This document shows positions 36,484-49,248 of a stretch of DNA of 64,000 nt, piece after piece. Origin of the DNA: Terfezia claveryi (Eukaryota; Ascomycota; Pezizomycetes; Pezizales; Pezizaceae); the NCBI GenBank assembly GCA_015179025.1, contig WHUX01000089.1, positions 62,001 through 126,000 of the forward strand, in the 5' to 3' direction. The notes under the pieces are model-generated. The model saw only the letters and a program-made list of their open reading frames with translations, was not told where the DNA came from and did no database searches. Position numbers and translations under genes: made by a program. Every line of letters starts with the position of its first letter. Positions within the stretch are counted from its first letter, which is position 1.

Positions 36484-37740
36484 AGCTGTAGGTGATTATT
36501 ACTGGTTCTTGGGTCGAAGAGCTTGTGGACACTTTATAGGAGTAAATTGAGTAGCTGCAACTGTCTTCTATAGAGTAAAAGTAAGTAGCCCCGACGACTA
36601 AAGAAGGGGGGAAGGATGATTAAGCTCTCCCCGCACGTGGTGGAAGAAGAAAGACAGAAAGCAGAGGCTGGGAAGCTTTTGCTTCCAACTCGTTTTCCAG
36701 GTCCAAACAGAGGGAGGAGCGAGGGAAAACGGGGCAGCGAATTAGCTATGAGATCTGCCCCCTCGCGTCCAGGATTGGGGTAGTGCGCGGTTGCTACAGC
36801 TCCTCCACAGCCGCTAAGGTGGAGTTGTAAGCTGGGCACAGCTGCTGATGGGTGTTTATTTCGTAATGTGAATATCGAAAAGTTACTACTAACCTTACTT
36901 ACAACATGAGTCCAGCAAGATGGTTTGTGATACTGTGACTTCTGCACACCGAAATTCGTCGGCCCAGAGTCATACATAGGCATCTGGGTTGTGACCCACG
37001 CATGACTCATACTTGGGCCTAAATCCTGGGCCAGTGACAGCAATCTAAGCAAAGTGAAGAAGAAACCAAAATGTCAGGAGTTACAACTAATGAAAATCTA
37101 GGTACACATCACTGCGCTCAGTCACAAAGTGGGGATCTTCAAGTTCACATGATCACAGTTCGTTTTCTTGCCCACTCTCAATGGACGGTTACCCTGAAAC
37201 CTCTCCACATCTATGCTACCATATCAGTAATCATTCAGTACATTTTCTGAGAGATATTTCAAATTCCAGTTTATGGAGCTAGTATAGCCTACGTATCTCA
37301 TTATGCTACCATTACAGATCATTAGCTAATCACTCGAGAGGTATAAACGACAGGAACAAAAACAAATGAAGAGAAACAGATGAAGCCCATATAACAAAAC
37401 TAAGAAATCATTATTTCCAACTCGCCCGCCTAGCTATCTTGTCCTCTCCTTATAGGATTCTCCAAACCTCCAAATCCTGTACCGAGAGTCCGAAGCGTTG
37501 CTAAAATTATGACGATGACAATGGTCTATCCAATATTTCCGATGTATGCTCCTCTGCCTGTCTTTACCTCCTTTGCTCTTTTTTTTTTTCTCTTCCACTC
37601 ACGCCTGAGGTATGGTATGATATGACAAAAACAACCCCCAAATCTAGATTGATATACGTGATGAAACACAATAAGAATTCCATTGGACAAAAGAAACAAC
37701 TGCCACCCCATTCAAATTTACTGCCGGATCCTCCAATCCA
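36484..37740. other. Spacer upstream of the membrane protein gene
   Basis: About 1.25 kb. A 172-codon minus frame (36534-37052) lies here but has no domain and overlaps the expected promoter of the gene at 35410-36483. The rest is AT-rich and includes the 3' flank of AVL9. Confidence 0.5.
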
Positions 37741-40700
37741 CTACTTCGCCGGCGGAGGACTCGTTGGGCTCTTCACATCATTTTTAATAAACGGGTTATT
37801 CCTCAACGTTCCCACTCTTTTCCTCGTTGGCCCTCCATCTGCCCCACTCGTTGGACTCACCAAATCATTCCTCAAAAAAGGATTATCCTTCAACCCACCT
37901 CCTATCCTCCCTGGCCCCGTCCTCGACTCCGCAACTGCAATCTTGCCCGGCGAAGGAGGCGCAGTCTCGTCGATACTGGGTGCACGAAGTCCTCTGGTGG
38001 TGATGGACATAGGGGGGATGCGAGTCTTCTCTACAGTTGGTTCCGGGGAATCCTTAGTTGGCGAGGGGGTTCTATGGCCACGCTTAGGTAGGTCCTTGAA
38101 ACTAGGTAAGGGGGCATTGGTGGGGATGCGACTCTATTCAGCGCAAGGACACCTGGTGGGCCTTGAGCGACGGTCCCAGACCTGGAGCGGCCTCCGATCC
38201 TTCGTCCAGATGGAGATGGGGTTGTAGAGGTGGTATCAGATGCTGCGCTGAGACCTGGTGAAGGAGTCCGAGGTAGAGAACCCACCCCCGTGGTAGCGCG
38301 GGATAATTTGGGCTTTTGCTCTATTGCAGCATCAGCTTGCGCAAAGACGGCTGGAATAGTTCTCCGCTTAATTAATGAGCCCGGTTGTGGTGACTCAGGT
38401 TCCGCCGGGGGTGCAGTCTCCTTTTCTTCTTCTTGTTCTCTTTCCCTCTCCCTTTCCCTTTCCTTTGCCTTTTCAATTTCAATCTCCCCCACCTTCGCCT
38501 TCTCAATCTCCCGCTCCCGCTCCTTCCCTCTCTCCATCTCCCTTAACCTTTCCCTTTCCTTCGCGCTTTCAATCTCTATTTCCCCCTCTCTCCCTTGCTC
38601 CTTCTCCTTCTCCCTTTCCTTTTCCTTCTCCTTGAGAGAAGCTTCCAGAGAGGCATAGTCACCTCCGATTGAGCGCAAGGACTTTCGTTTCATTTGAATG
38701 GTGACTTCTGGACTCTCAGTCGTATTAAAAACATCCTCCACGGGCTTAATAGTAGATCTCCGTTTGGATATTTTCAGTGGCTCAGCGGCATCTTCGCGGG
38801 TGGGCGACTCTGCTTCTGGTACTGGGTTGGTAGAAAATGCAGGGATAGATTTTCTCTTGAAGACCGTAGGGTAATCTTCTGAGACAATGCTCTTCAATTG
38901 AGAGCGTCTGTGATCCAGCACTAGACTGTCCATGGGAAAGGTAGGGGTACGTATAACTGTTTCAGGAGCTGCCTCAGATGTCTGGGGAGCTGTCGGTATA
39001 CGTTTAATAGGCTCAGGGATAGGTTCTGGTGTTTGTCCTCGTGTAGACCTCCTTTTGAGCTGTTCGACAGGAGCCTGAGATGTTCGGGGGATTGTAGGTG
39101 AATACTTCATAGACTCACCCTGAGATAATGTGCGGGTACGACTTCGTTGAATTGGTCCTGGTTCATAGCGCTCCGCTGGTTCTGGGGTGGGCTCAACTGC
39201 CTTCGTCCACTGTTCTAGTTGAGCCCGCTGTAGCTCAGTCTCTTGCTCTGCTTCTTGCTCCTGCGCAACATACTTGCGTATGAGGCCTCTAGCCTTGGAT
39301 CTAGCGGGCTTGGGTTCCTCGGTCTTTGGTTTCTGGGCGGGCAACTCCTCAACTGGTGGCTTTGCGTCTCCTGCATCAACGTCAACAGTCATCGAAGTTG
39401 ACTTTGGTGATTCCTCAACCATCAGTTGCCCTAACAGTGTTGATTCCACAATAGAGGATGCCTGTGATTGGGTTTCGTTCTCCTGAGCAACATATTGACG
39501 GAGCAGATTGCGGGCCTTCAAGCGAGCAGTCCTAGATGCTCTTGGTGGGCTGGCCAATGTTCCTTGAACTTGGGAAGTGACAACTGGCTCAATTTGACTC
39601 ATGGGCTCTGAGGACACCTCCACCGACATCTCGGGGTCCTTCTCTGCAACCTTCTCAGGTTTTTCCTCGGGCTTCATATCTGCCTTCTCTTCTGCTTTTT
39701 CTTCAATCCTTTCTTCAAGAATCCCCTCGGGCTTCTCCTCGGACGTCTTCGCAGGTGTCTCCACAGTCTTTTCATCCACTTGTTCAATACTGACGATTGC
39801 AAGTTGTGCCTCATTCTCCCGAGCAACATACTGGTTTATAAAGTTTCGAGCTTTAAACCGGGCTGTATGCGACTCCTTAGGAGGGTTGACAAGAGTTTGG
39901 GCTTCCTGGTGCTCCTGAGCTTTGGGAGGGACAAAGAATACAGGCATTGTGTGTGCAGGTACTTCAGGTAGCCCTTTTTTGTATATAGGCTCTTCAGAAA
40001 TTACTACATCTTCGGGCTGCTCCTCCACTTGGGGTAGAACTTCAACTATCGATTTATTTCCAGCCGGAGTCTGCTGAAGCTCCCTTGACAGTGGTCTCGT
40101 GTTTGGAACGACAGGCTGAAGAATTGACTCATCCAGTGCTTCCTGGGCTATCAAAGGTCCCGGTGGTGGCCCTGGAGTGACTAGCATATCGGGAAGGAAG
40201 TCAATTTCCGATGGGGGCGGAGGTAAACTTTTGCGCAAGTTTCTCAAAAACTCTCTGTCTTCCTCACTTTTCTCTGGAATCTCTGGCAGTGGCTCCTTCT
40301 CTGGCAGTGGAGGTGGAGGTAAGCTCTTTCTGATATCTACCATTTGGAATTGCTCAGCAATCACGGAGAATAGTCCTTTGCTCGGCTCAGGCTCAGTTCT
40401 ATCCCCCACTTCTCCGTTTCTCTGGGCTTGAGCGTGAGGGTGCATATCTAAACTGGCTCTATATGGAGGAGAGATGAAGCCGCTGTCTCCCTTGCCGATG
40501 CCTGTCTCTGCATCGTAGATGTCCTCCGCATATGAATCCCTCCCTGCCTTTTTTACCGGCACTTTCGGTGATCCTATACTAGGGGCCGCACTTGTAGTCT
40601 CACTATTTGGAGTGGCTTTCATAGGGGGGCTAGAACTAGGAGTTTGTGCTGGCGTTCCCCCAAAGGCTTTGCGCTTCTTCTCACCTGCCCATGATGCCCA

Positions 40701-42959
40701 TGCTGAGAAATATCCTCCCTTGGCAGGTTGTGGAGGCTCGGCGAGTTTCTCGCCAGCCTCAGAGCTGTCCACACTAGGAGTAATACTCGGTGCGGGAGAA
40801 TGCGGCTCGGGATTACTTAATTTCTTTGCTTGAGTTTCTCGTAATGATGCAACGTTGCTCGTCAAAGTAGAGAAGGCAGCTCCGAGCTTCCCACGGCCCG
40901 CAACAAGTGTCTTTGCTACAGCTTCACGTCCGTTGACCATCTTCTCATCTAGCTTCAGTTCATTTAGCTGCCTATATACACGGTCAGCCTGGTTCCGATG
41001 TACTTAGAACACATATTTATAGACGAACTGAGAAATTCTACGGGAAACATCATCCATGGTCAGACCTCCTGCCATGACATGTTTGGGTGGAACCAAGTCA
41101 AATAGCTCAGAATCTGTGATATTAATGATTAATGACTATACGGCGACATTCAAGCGGTGAGAAGCTTACCCGTGAATTTTTGAAATATTCGATAATTTTC
41201 CGTCTTCTTCCACATATCAATGAAGTCCATTCCAAAATCAAGGGCGGGATCCCCCTCTATTAATAGATGAGTAAAGGCATCTGCACAGGATTAGTAGTGG
41301 AACGTACCAACATCCGGTAGCAGCTTCCCTGCTGAACCCGCATACTTCTGCAAAAAGTCATGGCATTTAACAGAAGATACCATTGACAAAGCATATTCCT
41401 CAAACTGTAGCCGAATGTAGTCCTCGCTCCCAACAAATCCCATAGTATTTGGTCGGCTTGGATCATTTTCGTCCCAAGATTCTGCTACCGCCTGGACGAT
41501 TGAATCTATCCATCGCCTGTCTGCCGCAGTAAGGTACAAGGCAGTGCGTAACGAAGAAGACGTGATGTTAACACTGTGCTCATCAAGCTAGACGATAATC
41601 AAGTACACTTCGTCAGTTTTTTTTATTGGGGCCAATTTGAACGAAAGATGAGGAAGCATACATTGATAAGTATATCCGAGTATCTGTCCCTCTGCTGTAA
41701 TAATAACGAGTTTGTTGACCCAACCACATAAGATTTCGTGCCCACGTCCGCTAATATATCAAGCTGCTGCAATGGAGTATAGGGTCCAAAAAGGCTCCCC
41801 TTTCCAAAAATTTGTAATGGCATACCCATGAATGTCAATACTAGGAATCACATCAGTAGAATGTTCTACGACTGTACCGCACGGTGAGATACATACAAGA
41901 CTTGCGATCACTCGTCTTCACGGAGGTTGGCTTAAAAAGCTTCCCTTCATAATAGTTCAACTCGGGATCTGCGCAGTCTTCAAGGGCACCCAACAGCCCG
42001 GGTATCAATGATAGAAGTGAGAATTGGGTCATGCATAGACGGTCACAGCGTGAACCGAAAAATAGCATCTTCGGCTGTAAAAGACAGCATTTGAATAGGA
42101 CGAGAGTTTGTTGTCGGAATTCAAATACCAACTCCCGGAGAGAGAGTCCAAGATATTGGTCACTTCCAACACTCAAGCTCAGTTTTAAGCTTTCTTGAAA
42201 CTTCTGTAGGACAATTAGCTTTATCTCAATCATGGATTCATGCTTTGATACCCACCCTTATTATATCAAGATCTTCGAAATTTCTACATTTTCGATGTTA
42301 GCTTCCATCGCTGTTCCGCACCTCAGTCCTTCTCAATCTAAACGGCCGCTCTCATGGCAACCCAGCGCCATTCTACATCCTCAAACAGGAGCTACCCACC
42401 TTTGCGCAAACCAAGCCCTCGTAACCATTCCTAACTTCTCCTTCAAGCCTCCAAAATAGACAGGACTATCAGCAATAACTACCACTGCCTTCTGAACTGT
42501 ACTCCTCGTCACCTCGTGTGGTCTTCTGATAAGTGTACTTGAGTCAAGCTGTCTGGTACATGATATACCGAAGAGTGAAATTGGTCTATCCTCAGTCCCG
42601 TCAGGCTTCCTAAGCACATGTTTCAGCGTAAAGTAGCTGAAATCTTCCGAGGAGCTATCAAGCCTGTTAATGTTGTAAGTAGTATTCGATTGACTAGTAG
42701 TTTGCCGATGACTTACGAGTGTGCCCCATCCGACAGAGCCATAAAGGGGAGCAGTGGCCATTCCGACAGACTGCCCTCGTCTTCAACACCAATCCAGTAC
42801 TCTATTTCTGGGCCTCTATTCCCCCAATTCTTCGTCAGTCACCACTTCCGTGCAGAAAATGAACGCAGTGCATCCAACTTCAAGGTGCCATCTTTACCTC
42901 GCATGATGAAATCCTACAATAGAGACAATCGGGTCGAATTGCGGCGTCGTAGTGGCCAT
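37741..42959 (-). CDS. AVL9: AVL9, DENN-family late secretory protein
   Basis: Ten exons: 42898-42959, 42717-42815, 42400-42663, 42256-42283 (28 nt), 41897-42203, 41662-41840, 41308-41587, 41170-41256, 41011-41113, 37741-40971. The N-terminal 450 residues carry the family signatures FHHARGPEIEYW, LLQPKMLFFGSRC, GSLFGPYTPLQQLDIL and FTDSELFDLVPP, matching yeast Avl9, which acts in exit of secretory vesicles from the Golgi. The C-terminal thousand residues are a fungal extension: Pro-rich segments, three copies of a KAR-x-YVA repeat, a Lys/Glu/Arg run (38400-38640) and a tail with two NPF-containing motifs (DNPFLRND, NNPFIKND). The last exon breaks frame in a run of five G at 38110-38114. With one added base the frame reaches the stop at 37741 (1546 residues); as read, it stops at 38031 with 34 out-of-frame residues. 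Confidence 0.92.
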
Positions 42960-44574
42960 TAGAGGTTTGTTGGGGCTTCAGCTGCCGAGGCTAGTTTCAA
43001 TCTAAGATCCTCGAATACAACTCCGGCATCGACAAGCCGTGAAAGCGTGAATTCCCGTCGGGGTGCTCGTGATTGTTAAAGGAGGCTCGGGAGATTATTT
43101 GGGGATGCTAAGCCGAAGCTGCACGTTCTGTCACGGGAACCCGGCCGAGCTCAAGTCTGACCACATTAAACGCAATTAGGCAGAATCGGAGATATGAGCA
43201 ACTTCATTTACGTAAGCAGTTTTGATGTTTCTTTTTTTTGTTGATCACCAACCAGACTAGAATATCACTGCGTTCGTTAGAACACCCAAGACTAGCAGTA
43301 GGGTCTTGGCATGAGACTAGAAGTATATATCTGCTCTATCTACTCTGTACTACTCTAGTAATTCGTTTATACATCTCCCGAGTCGCTCCTCTTGCAACCT
43401 CAAATCCACAGCTGTCTTATGGTGTACTTTCGGTGGAGCTTCCATTGCTGGCATCCCAGGCCGTCGGGCCTGTTCACTCGAGCTCTGTTGGTTTTCCATC
43501 AAGTGAATTTGTATGCCCGTGCCTAGGTGAATTTGATTATTGATAGGTCGATGAGAATGGAATCCCACAACTCAGTAAATGTGGAACGTTGTTCAGATAG
43601 TAGGATGAGTATAGATACAAAACGTATGGGACCAGGCATTATAGATGTTTATGTTATCTTAGGTTATATACTGTACTAAGTACAAGCAACACAGATATCT
43701 TGACCTAGACTTCGGTTGCGATACACGAGATTGCTAATTAGTATCCCAAGATCGTGATAGTGAGTTTGCTGGAGATCGCAAGAGAAGTGGAGGATGCGTA
43801 CTATTAGATATTTAGAACAGGGTCATAGGAATGTGGTTTGTTTCATAGTTTGTAAGTGGTGTAATGAAGGGTTTCATTGGTGAACTTTTGTCAGCGTCGG
43901 CGTTATCCGGTTTTCTAGATGTTCTCATAATGCAGAGAATAATGCAAAATGAAAGCTTCTAGTCACCAACTTTACTTTTGTACTTTGAATGTCATTTCAG
44001 ATTTTACGGCTCTAAAAAAGTTTCTGTCTTTAGCTGTCTGTTTTGTCATTCCTTTAATTTTCATTTATTGACGTCCTGTTTGTAGGCTGCAAGTTGTCTT
44101 GGACGATTTTATATAAGTTAGACGAAATCCTGATATCCGTTCTGGCGTTCGCTCAACCTGCTGGCAAAGTGACATCAATCAGGCTCTGAAACGTTGCTAC
44201 TGATCTCCTGATCGCTTAAGCACCCAGGGCTTTTGTCGTCCATTTTGTTGTTGAGAGTTGGACGGGAAACCCATGTAATCTGTGGGGTGCAATTACATTT
44301 GTCGTGATGCCAGTTGGTACTGCGTGGTTGTGGGCGGTTTTATTTTTCTCCATACAGCGCGTTCAAGAGGTTAACCTCTAATATCGATCTGATCCTTTTT
44401 GGAGAGGATTAACCTCTGGCATAGATAGATTATACCTCCAATCTCGGTTCTCTTCATTATCAAATGTACTATTCCTGCCTCGGGAAACTTTGTGTACCCA
44501 ATATTGTAGTCTCGATTAGACCCTCCAATATTGCAACTCCATTTTTTCCCAAGTCCTAAGTACTGTCCCATATC
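42960..44574. other. Spacer with repeat remnants
   Basis: About 1.6 kb without a supported gene. The part next to 42959 is the AVL9 promoter. A TAGTCTGG-family right end (43243-43259) and a related GGCATGAGACTAG motif (43308-43320) lie 50 bp apart. Confidence 0.5.
43243..43259 (-). repeat. Right end, TAGTCTGG family
   Basis: GATCACCAACCAGACTA: the last 11 bases match the family right end. A second end-like motif (CTTGGCATGAGACTAG) follows at about 43305-43320, in the TAGTCTCG style. Confidence 0.45.
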
Positions 44575-45140
44575 CCTTCTTTTCTCATTCGTCCACTGCT
44601 GTTGTCACCTTATTCCCCATAATCACCTCCTCAAACTCCCGAATCTTGCTCACCATTTCAGCTGCTTCTCCCCTCCACCGTCCTTCTAAAACACTCACTC
44701 TACCCCTTTCTAGGCCACATCTTCAATCGTCCCTCTAGTGACCCACTTCGCCGGCATCTCCGCTCCAATGTTATCCAATAACGTCCCCATTTGAATCAAC
44801 TACGTCAGCATCGTCACCATCCACTTGTGTTGGTCACCTTGATCTGAAGATCTTCTCCGCTACACTTTCCAATTGGGTTTTCGGGCTTTTCCTTCTTTAT
44901 CCTGCTGTAGCAAATCCAACGCAAGAACGCCCACAAAGAATTCGTAACTCAGCTTTGTGCTACCGATGTTTTGGTCGGTGGTGCCAATGTCGTGGAGCAA
45001 TGCGGTGAGAAAGTAGTTTTCGTCTAATGCAGATCCGGGAGTCAGGTTCCCGTTGGCGGGTGGGAGCGCAGATTTTGCAAAAGCTTTTTACTTGGGTGGC
45101 TTATGCTGTGGAGTTTGATGGTTGAAGAGCAGCCGGTATA
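44575..45140 (-). pseudogene. Dead HD-domain cyanamide-hydratase-like gene
   Basis: Minus-strand translation gives KSALPPANGNLTPGSALDEN followed by YFLTALLHDIGTTDQNI and TKLSYEFFVGVLALDLLQQD. This is the metal-binding HD motif and following helices of the fungal urea-hydro-lyase/cyanamide hydratase family (yeast Ddi2/Ddi3). The frame then shifts to LESVAEKIFRS and again to DQGDQHKWMVTML, stop, LIQMGTLLDNIGAEMPAKW and TIEDVA before another stop. At least two frameshifts and two in-frame stops are present, and the region ahead of AKSA also has a stop. The breaks are not in homopolymers, so this copy is very probably dead. Family members degrade cyanamide to urea. Confidence 0.7.
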
Positions 45141-45582
45141 TTGCCATGGGATTCTCATGCGAAGGAGGATGCTTCTCCGCATTTTAATTGGACGGTTTCG
45201 ACTTTTCCGAGCTATTGCGCATACTTATGGAGTAAAATGTACTAGAATGTAAGGTATTCGAAAGAAACACATCTTACTAACCACAAGTTATGCATGTCAA
45301 ACCTGTTAATACATAATTACCCTGAAGTTACAACTTTTCTTCTCTAAAAAAGCCAGACAAGCTCAACACTTTGGTTAGTGAATATCCATCAATAACACGA
45401 ACTTATAACTACTAAATGACCAACGCTATGAATTTAACAACACCCGAAGGACCCTTTGGTGACATCCCAACCATTACCAATTCAGGATACTGGAGATCCC
45501 TGCCCTCAACTCACCTGACTTGTGGCTGGCCCTCATGCTACAGGGTTCGTCCCACAACCCCTTATTCTTCCGTAGGTGAAGG
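45141..45582. other. Spacer between pseudogene and YVC1
   Basis: About 440 bp, AT-rich, with no gene or repeat recognised. It includes the 3' flank of YVC1. Confidence 0.5.
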
Positions 45583-48252
45583 CTACTCTAACTCCTCAGT
45601 CCCCCTTTCCCCTTGCTCCTTGATTAAAACCCTCAGTTCCTCTATCTCACCCCTTAGCTTCAAAATCTCCAAGACGGCCGGCTCCTTATCCACATCAGGC
45701 ACTACCTCTGTAACCTGCTTCTCCCACCCATCTCCAAGAATATCCACTTCTCCTTGTAACTCTTCCCATTCCTCGGTCTCATCGTCGTCTTCCTCGCCCT
45801 TGGCACGGTTGGCGCGGACTTTATATGCGGATCGGCTTTCAATCCAGGCAATGATAACAAGAAAAGGGGAGTACACAGCACCCATCACTAAATTATTCAG
45901 CTTCGAGTAGGTGCTCTTCGGCATCCACCATTCAAAGGGGGCAATGAGGAGGAATATCTCGATCATGTTGAATGCTAGACAGGTTCCTGGTTAGTACCTT
46001 CCCCGTTAGAGGGATTTCTGGAAGTTCTTACGTGCAAGGAATACATTCTCATCAGGGGCTCGAATGCATTGCATGGTTTTATGTGAGAACTAAAAACAAG
46101 GGTAAGCACCCAGTCACCCTACATACAACCTGTGGGTGCTCACCAATGCCAAATACTCATCAATAGCATTCTCAGTGATATCCGTATAAGCTTGATTGTA
46201 GAGTGCAATAAGAATGTTCAGGAGGATAACCATCACAATGAACGCAAAAACGTAGTAGAGGATCATGCCGAAGGGGTGTGAGAAATTGTCAAAACTGCCC
46301 CCCTCATTTATAATTAGGTAACTCTACTTTCATGGGGGATGGTCACTAACCCATCAAATTCAGGGCTACCCAGAATTGCGTTGGTCATCGCTCTTAGGAT
46401 GAACCCTGTTACTTCGCCCTTATCTTCCGTATTATCCATTCCTACGAATGCTTGGAGAAACCCAATGATGATAACGACAAGTAATGCGAAGAAACTGGTT
46501 CCAGTTTAGCAATTGTGGTTGAGTCAAAGAATACTCTGAGATACATACATTATACTCTCCTGCATCATGACCTTGAGTACAACAAGCATGGCTCCGAAGA
46601 ACTTGATCGCATCCAGATACAGCAGCATTCGGCACCAAAACATGGGTGCAACGAAAGCAAGCAAGTTGTACGAGAAGACGTCATATCTCGTGTTCTCTGG
46701 GCTTCCCAATGGATAGCCGAGAGCTAACATTCGAGTCACAAATGTAACGGTCAGAGCACCGTAAAGGAGGGCCTGGCAAAGCTTCAGTCAATTTCCGTCG
46801 TAATTCGAGATAAGGAGCATAACCTCACGTTGAACACATTCCAGAAACCTGAAAGTACCGTTAGCTCACAATAAGACGTTGAGGGCCCTAAGGTTAGATA
46901 GACATCACTCACCAAGATAGTATCGTCCAATTTTCCAAACCTTGACAACCTCATCAATTATGAAGCCAAAAGTGAACAGGTACAAAAACACTTCCTCGAT
47001 GTCAATATTACGCTGTTTATGTTACTTAGCAGTCTCAGGTACCCAGCTTGGAGCATACAACGTACCTCAGGATCAACGGTATTAATCGCAATGGTATATA
47101 AAAGCAAGTAGACAAACGAGACAAAAATCTGGAATGCATTTTGATAAACCGGAGCTGTGAGGGCGCTACCATCAGCCTACAGTATATTCGCATCCACGCA
47201 CAACATACCTCGCATCCGGTCATGCTGAAAGTGAGCCCAATACGACTTGTTCGCAACGTCCTTATAGCTGGTGAACCGGGATGGGTCTTTACTGTCCGGG
47301 ACAAGCCATCCTTTCCAAAGGTATGTTATGCACTAAGGCCGTATAAGTCTTCGAAAGCCCCATTATGCGATTTTAATGCATACCTTTTGATATCCTGATG
47401 ATCCAATGACTCTCGTAGCATGGAGATCAATAGCCTTCTCAACAGCTAAGCCCGAGTCAGTCTTTTGTCTCGTCAACTAGACACAAGGTATCCAACCATT
47501 GGCCGGTGTGGTCTCTTCTCCATTTTTCAAGATACTGAACTTCTGTAACAATATCCCGGAGAAGAGATACTCCTGATCTTCCGTGGACTCAATTCTGATC
47601 ATACATCAGTGAACTAGAAAACTGCCGTATCACCTGAAGGACTCACATCTTCTTTGCAATGACCTGGCAGGCTTCAGCTCTGAGAACGTTCAGGTCCGCA
47701 TCGTACATCTCAAGCCTATCATAATCAGTCAATACTGTGCCCGTAAACCCTAGCTTGCCAACCGTGAACTCTGAACTTACAAGGCTTGCCTTTTGAACTA
47801 CTTATAAAGTCAGCCCTCTTATTCTGAAATAAAAGCGAAGATTTTCTCACCCATCTCAAGCAAATCAACAAACAGAACACTACACAGGCTTTATTCTCCG
47901 TTCCAGCAGCATTGCGGGCCAAGTCGACCACACCATGCGTGATGATGGGAGAATGTGGACGTGTGATATGGCTTTCCTTCAGCTCACAAGGAATAGCTGC
48001 CTCAATCCTTTGAATCAAGATATAAATCAACATTCGTGCTCTTCATCATGGAATTAATCTCAAATCGAGGGAACTCAATCCATACAAATACTTCAACTTG
48101 AGTGCAACTTTGGTAACATCCTTCGCTGGCATTGCATTATGGTGACTATATCTATTATGGGGAAGAATCAATGGATCCGCCTCATTATCCAACAGCGACG
48201 TGGTGCCATTCACGGTACCAGAAAAGAACCGGCCAAAGCTGAACAGCGGCAT
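45583..48252 (-). CDS. YVC1: Vacuolar TRP-type cation channel
   Basis: Fifteen exons, all in phase, 623 residues: 48086-48252, 47851-48007, 47781-47797 (17 nt), 47647-47715, 47497-47594, 47384-47445, 47209-47332, 47066-47154, 46913-47012, 46829-46848 (20 nt), 46549-46772, 46351-46494, 46144-46294, 46032-46089, 45583-45974. The N-terminal cytosolic region (KDVTKVALKLKYLIE...VIGSSGYQK) and the membrane region (APVYQNAFQIFVSF, EEVFLYLFTFGF, MFWCRMLLYLDAIKFFG, pore-side FDGFDNFSHPFGMILYYVFA) match fungal Yvc1, which releases calcium from the vacuole. The C-terminal tail keeps the acidic cluster GEEDDDETEEWEE linked to calcium activation in yeast, then a short coiled coil. The 17-nt and 20-nt microexons are needed to keep phase and family residues (WFKRQAL; GFWNVFN). 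Confidence 0.93.
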
Positions 48253-49248
48253 TCTGGTTCCGTTTCGCTTCCGTAGCTATCCCAATCGTTTGGTTGTCGT
48301 TCGTTACTGCTTCAATCACTCTCCCACTTCTTTTGCGTATAAAGGAATCTGAAAGGCAAGTGCGGCAGAACAAGGGATAGCAGTGCGGCAGAACAAGGGA
48401 TAGCAGTGCTCATATACAAACTTGCGCCAACTCGCGGTGTGTGGCGAGCAACTGGTCTAGCAGGCACGGATCAAGTTTGTGTACCACACACCATGGGAAA
48501 CCGGACTACCCTGGGGAAACCGGACTTGTAGGTACCATGGGGATGCCCCAGGCAAAGTACATACGGGCGTTATCTTTTGGTAACTTTGATACGATGTTCT
48601 CTCAAGGGGAAACGAGAAATCGGTGTAGATGCAAGATCACTTTGACAGACTTTGCAAGCTTATGAGATCGTTACGAATACTCGGGTACAACAACTCTCCT
48701 TGAGCTGCAATCGTAACTCCCATCTTGTTTGTGGCGAACCAATCTGGTGGCAGATCCCTGGAGATGTAGCAAAACATGCTCATGGGCTTTGCCATCATCT
48801 GACGGTACAGGAATTCTAAGGACGAAATGTGTCATTGACGCAACACATAACAGGGATTCGTGCATTAAGCAAGTGAAAGTTCACGCAACCAGGATGGTAC
48901 CTGCTCTAGAGTGCTCAGCGCTCTTTTGTTTTTTTTAACTACAGCACAATTTGGCCTATGCAGCATCCACATCTCAGGTCCTCCAATCATAACTTGAATT
49001 TTTAGGACATGGGTGCAACTCCGTACACCCAAATAATGTCCATCTAGCCAATTGTACAAAAACCGTATCAGACATTTTTGATGCTACGCCCACATATCCG
49101 CTCAAAAAAGACAAATAAAGCAAAATGAACAGAGATGTAGACCATAAAAGCAGATATGTAAACCATGGCCATTATGTGAGAACTTTCCTCCCCATACCTT
49201 CCGTTCTCGTTCAACATAGTCCACTTTTTTGACCCTGATAACCATCGT
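48253..49248. other. Spacer upstream of YVC1
   Basis: About 1 kb with no supported gene. It contains a 23-bp tandem pair (48361-48406) and a repeated GGGAAACCGGACT word near 48495-48530. Short plus-strand frames (48441-48938) have no recognisable content. Confidence 0.55.
48361..48406. repeat. 23-bp perfect tandem repeat, two units
   Basis: Two exact, adjoining copies of a 23-base unit beginning TGCGGCAGAACAAGG, about 110 bp upstream of the YVC1 start codon. It could be leader or promoter sequence. Being perfect, it is probably recent. Confidence 0.9.

Noticed and set aside
36534..37052. 172-codon minus-strand frame upstream of the membrane protein gene
   Set aside because: It lies in the expected promoter, has no recognisable content and no splice link to the gene below.
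38230..38658. 142-codon plus-strand Ser/Phe-rich frame
   Set aside because: It is the antisense shadow of the Lys/Glu/Arg run in the AVL9 tail.
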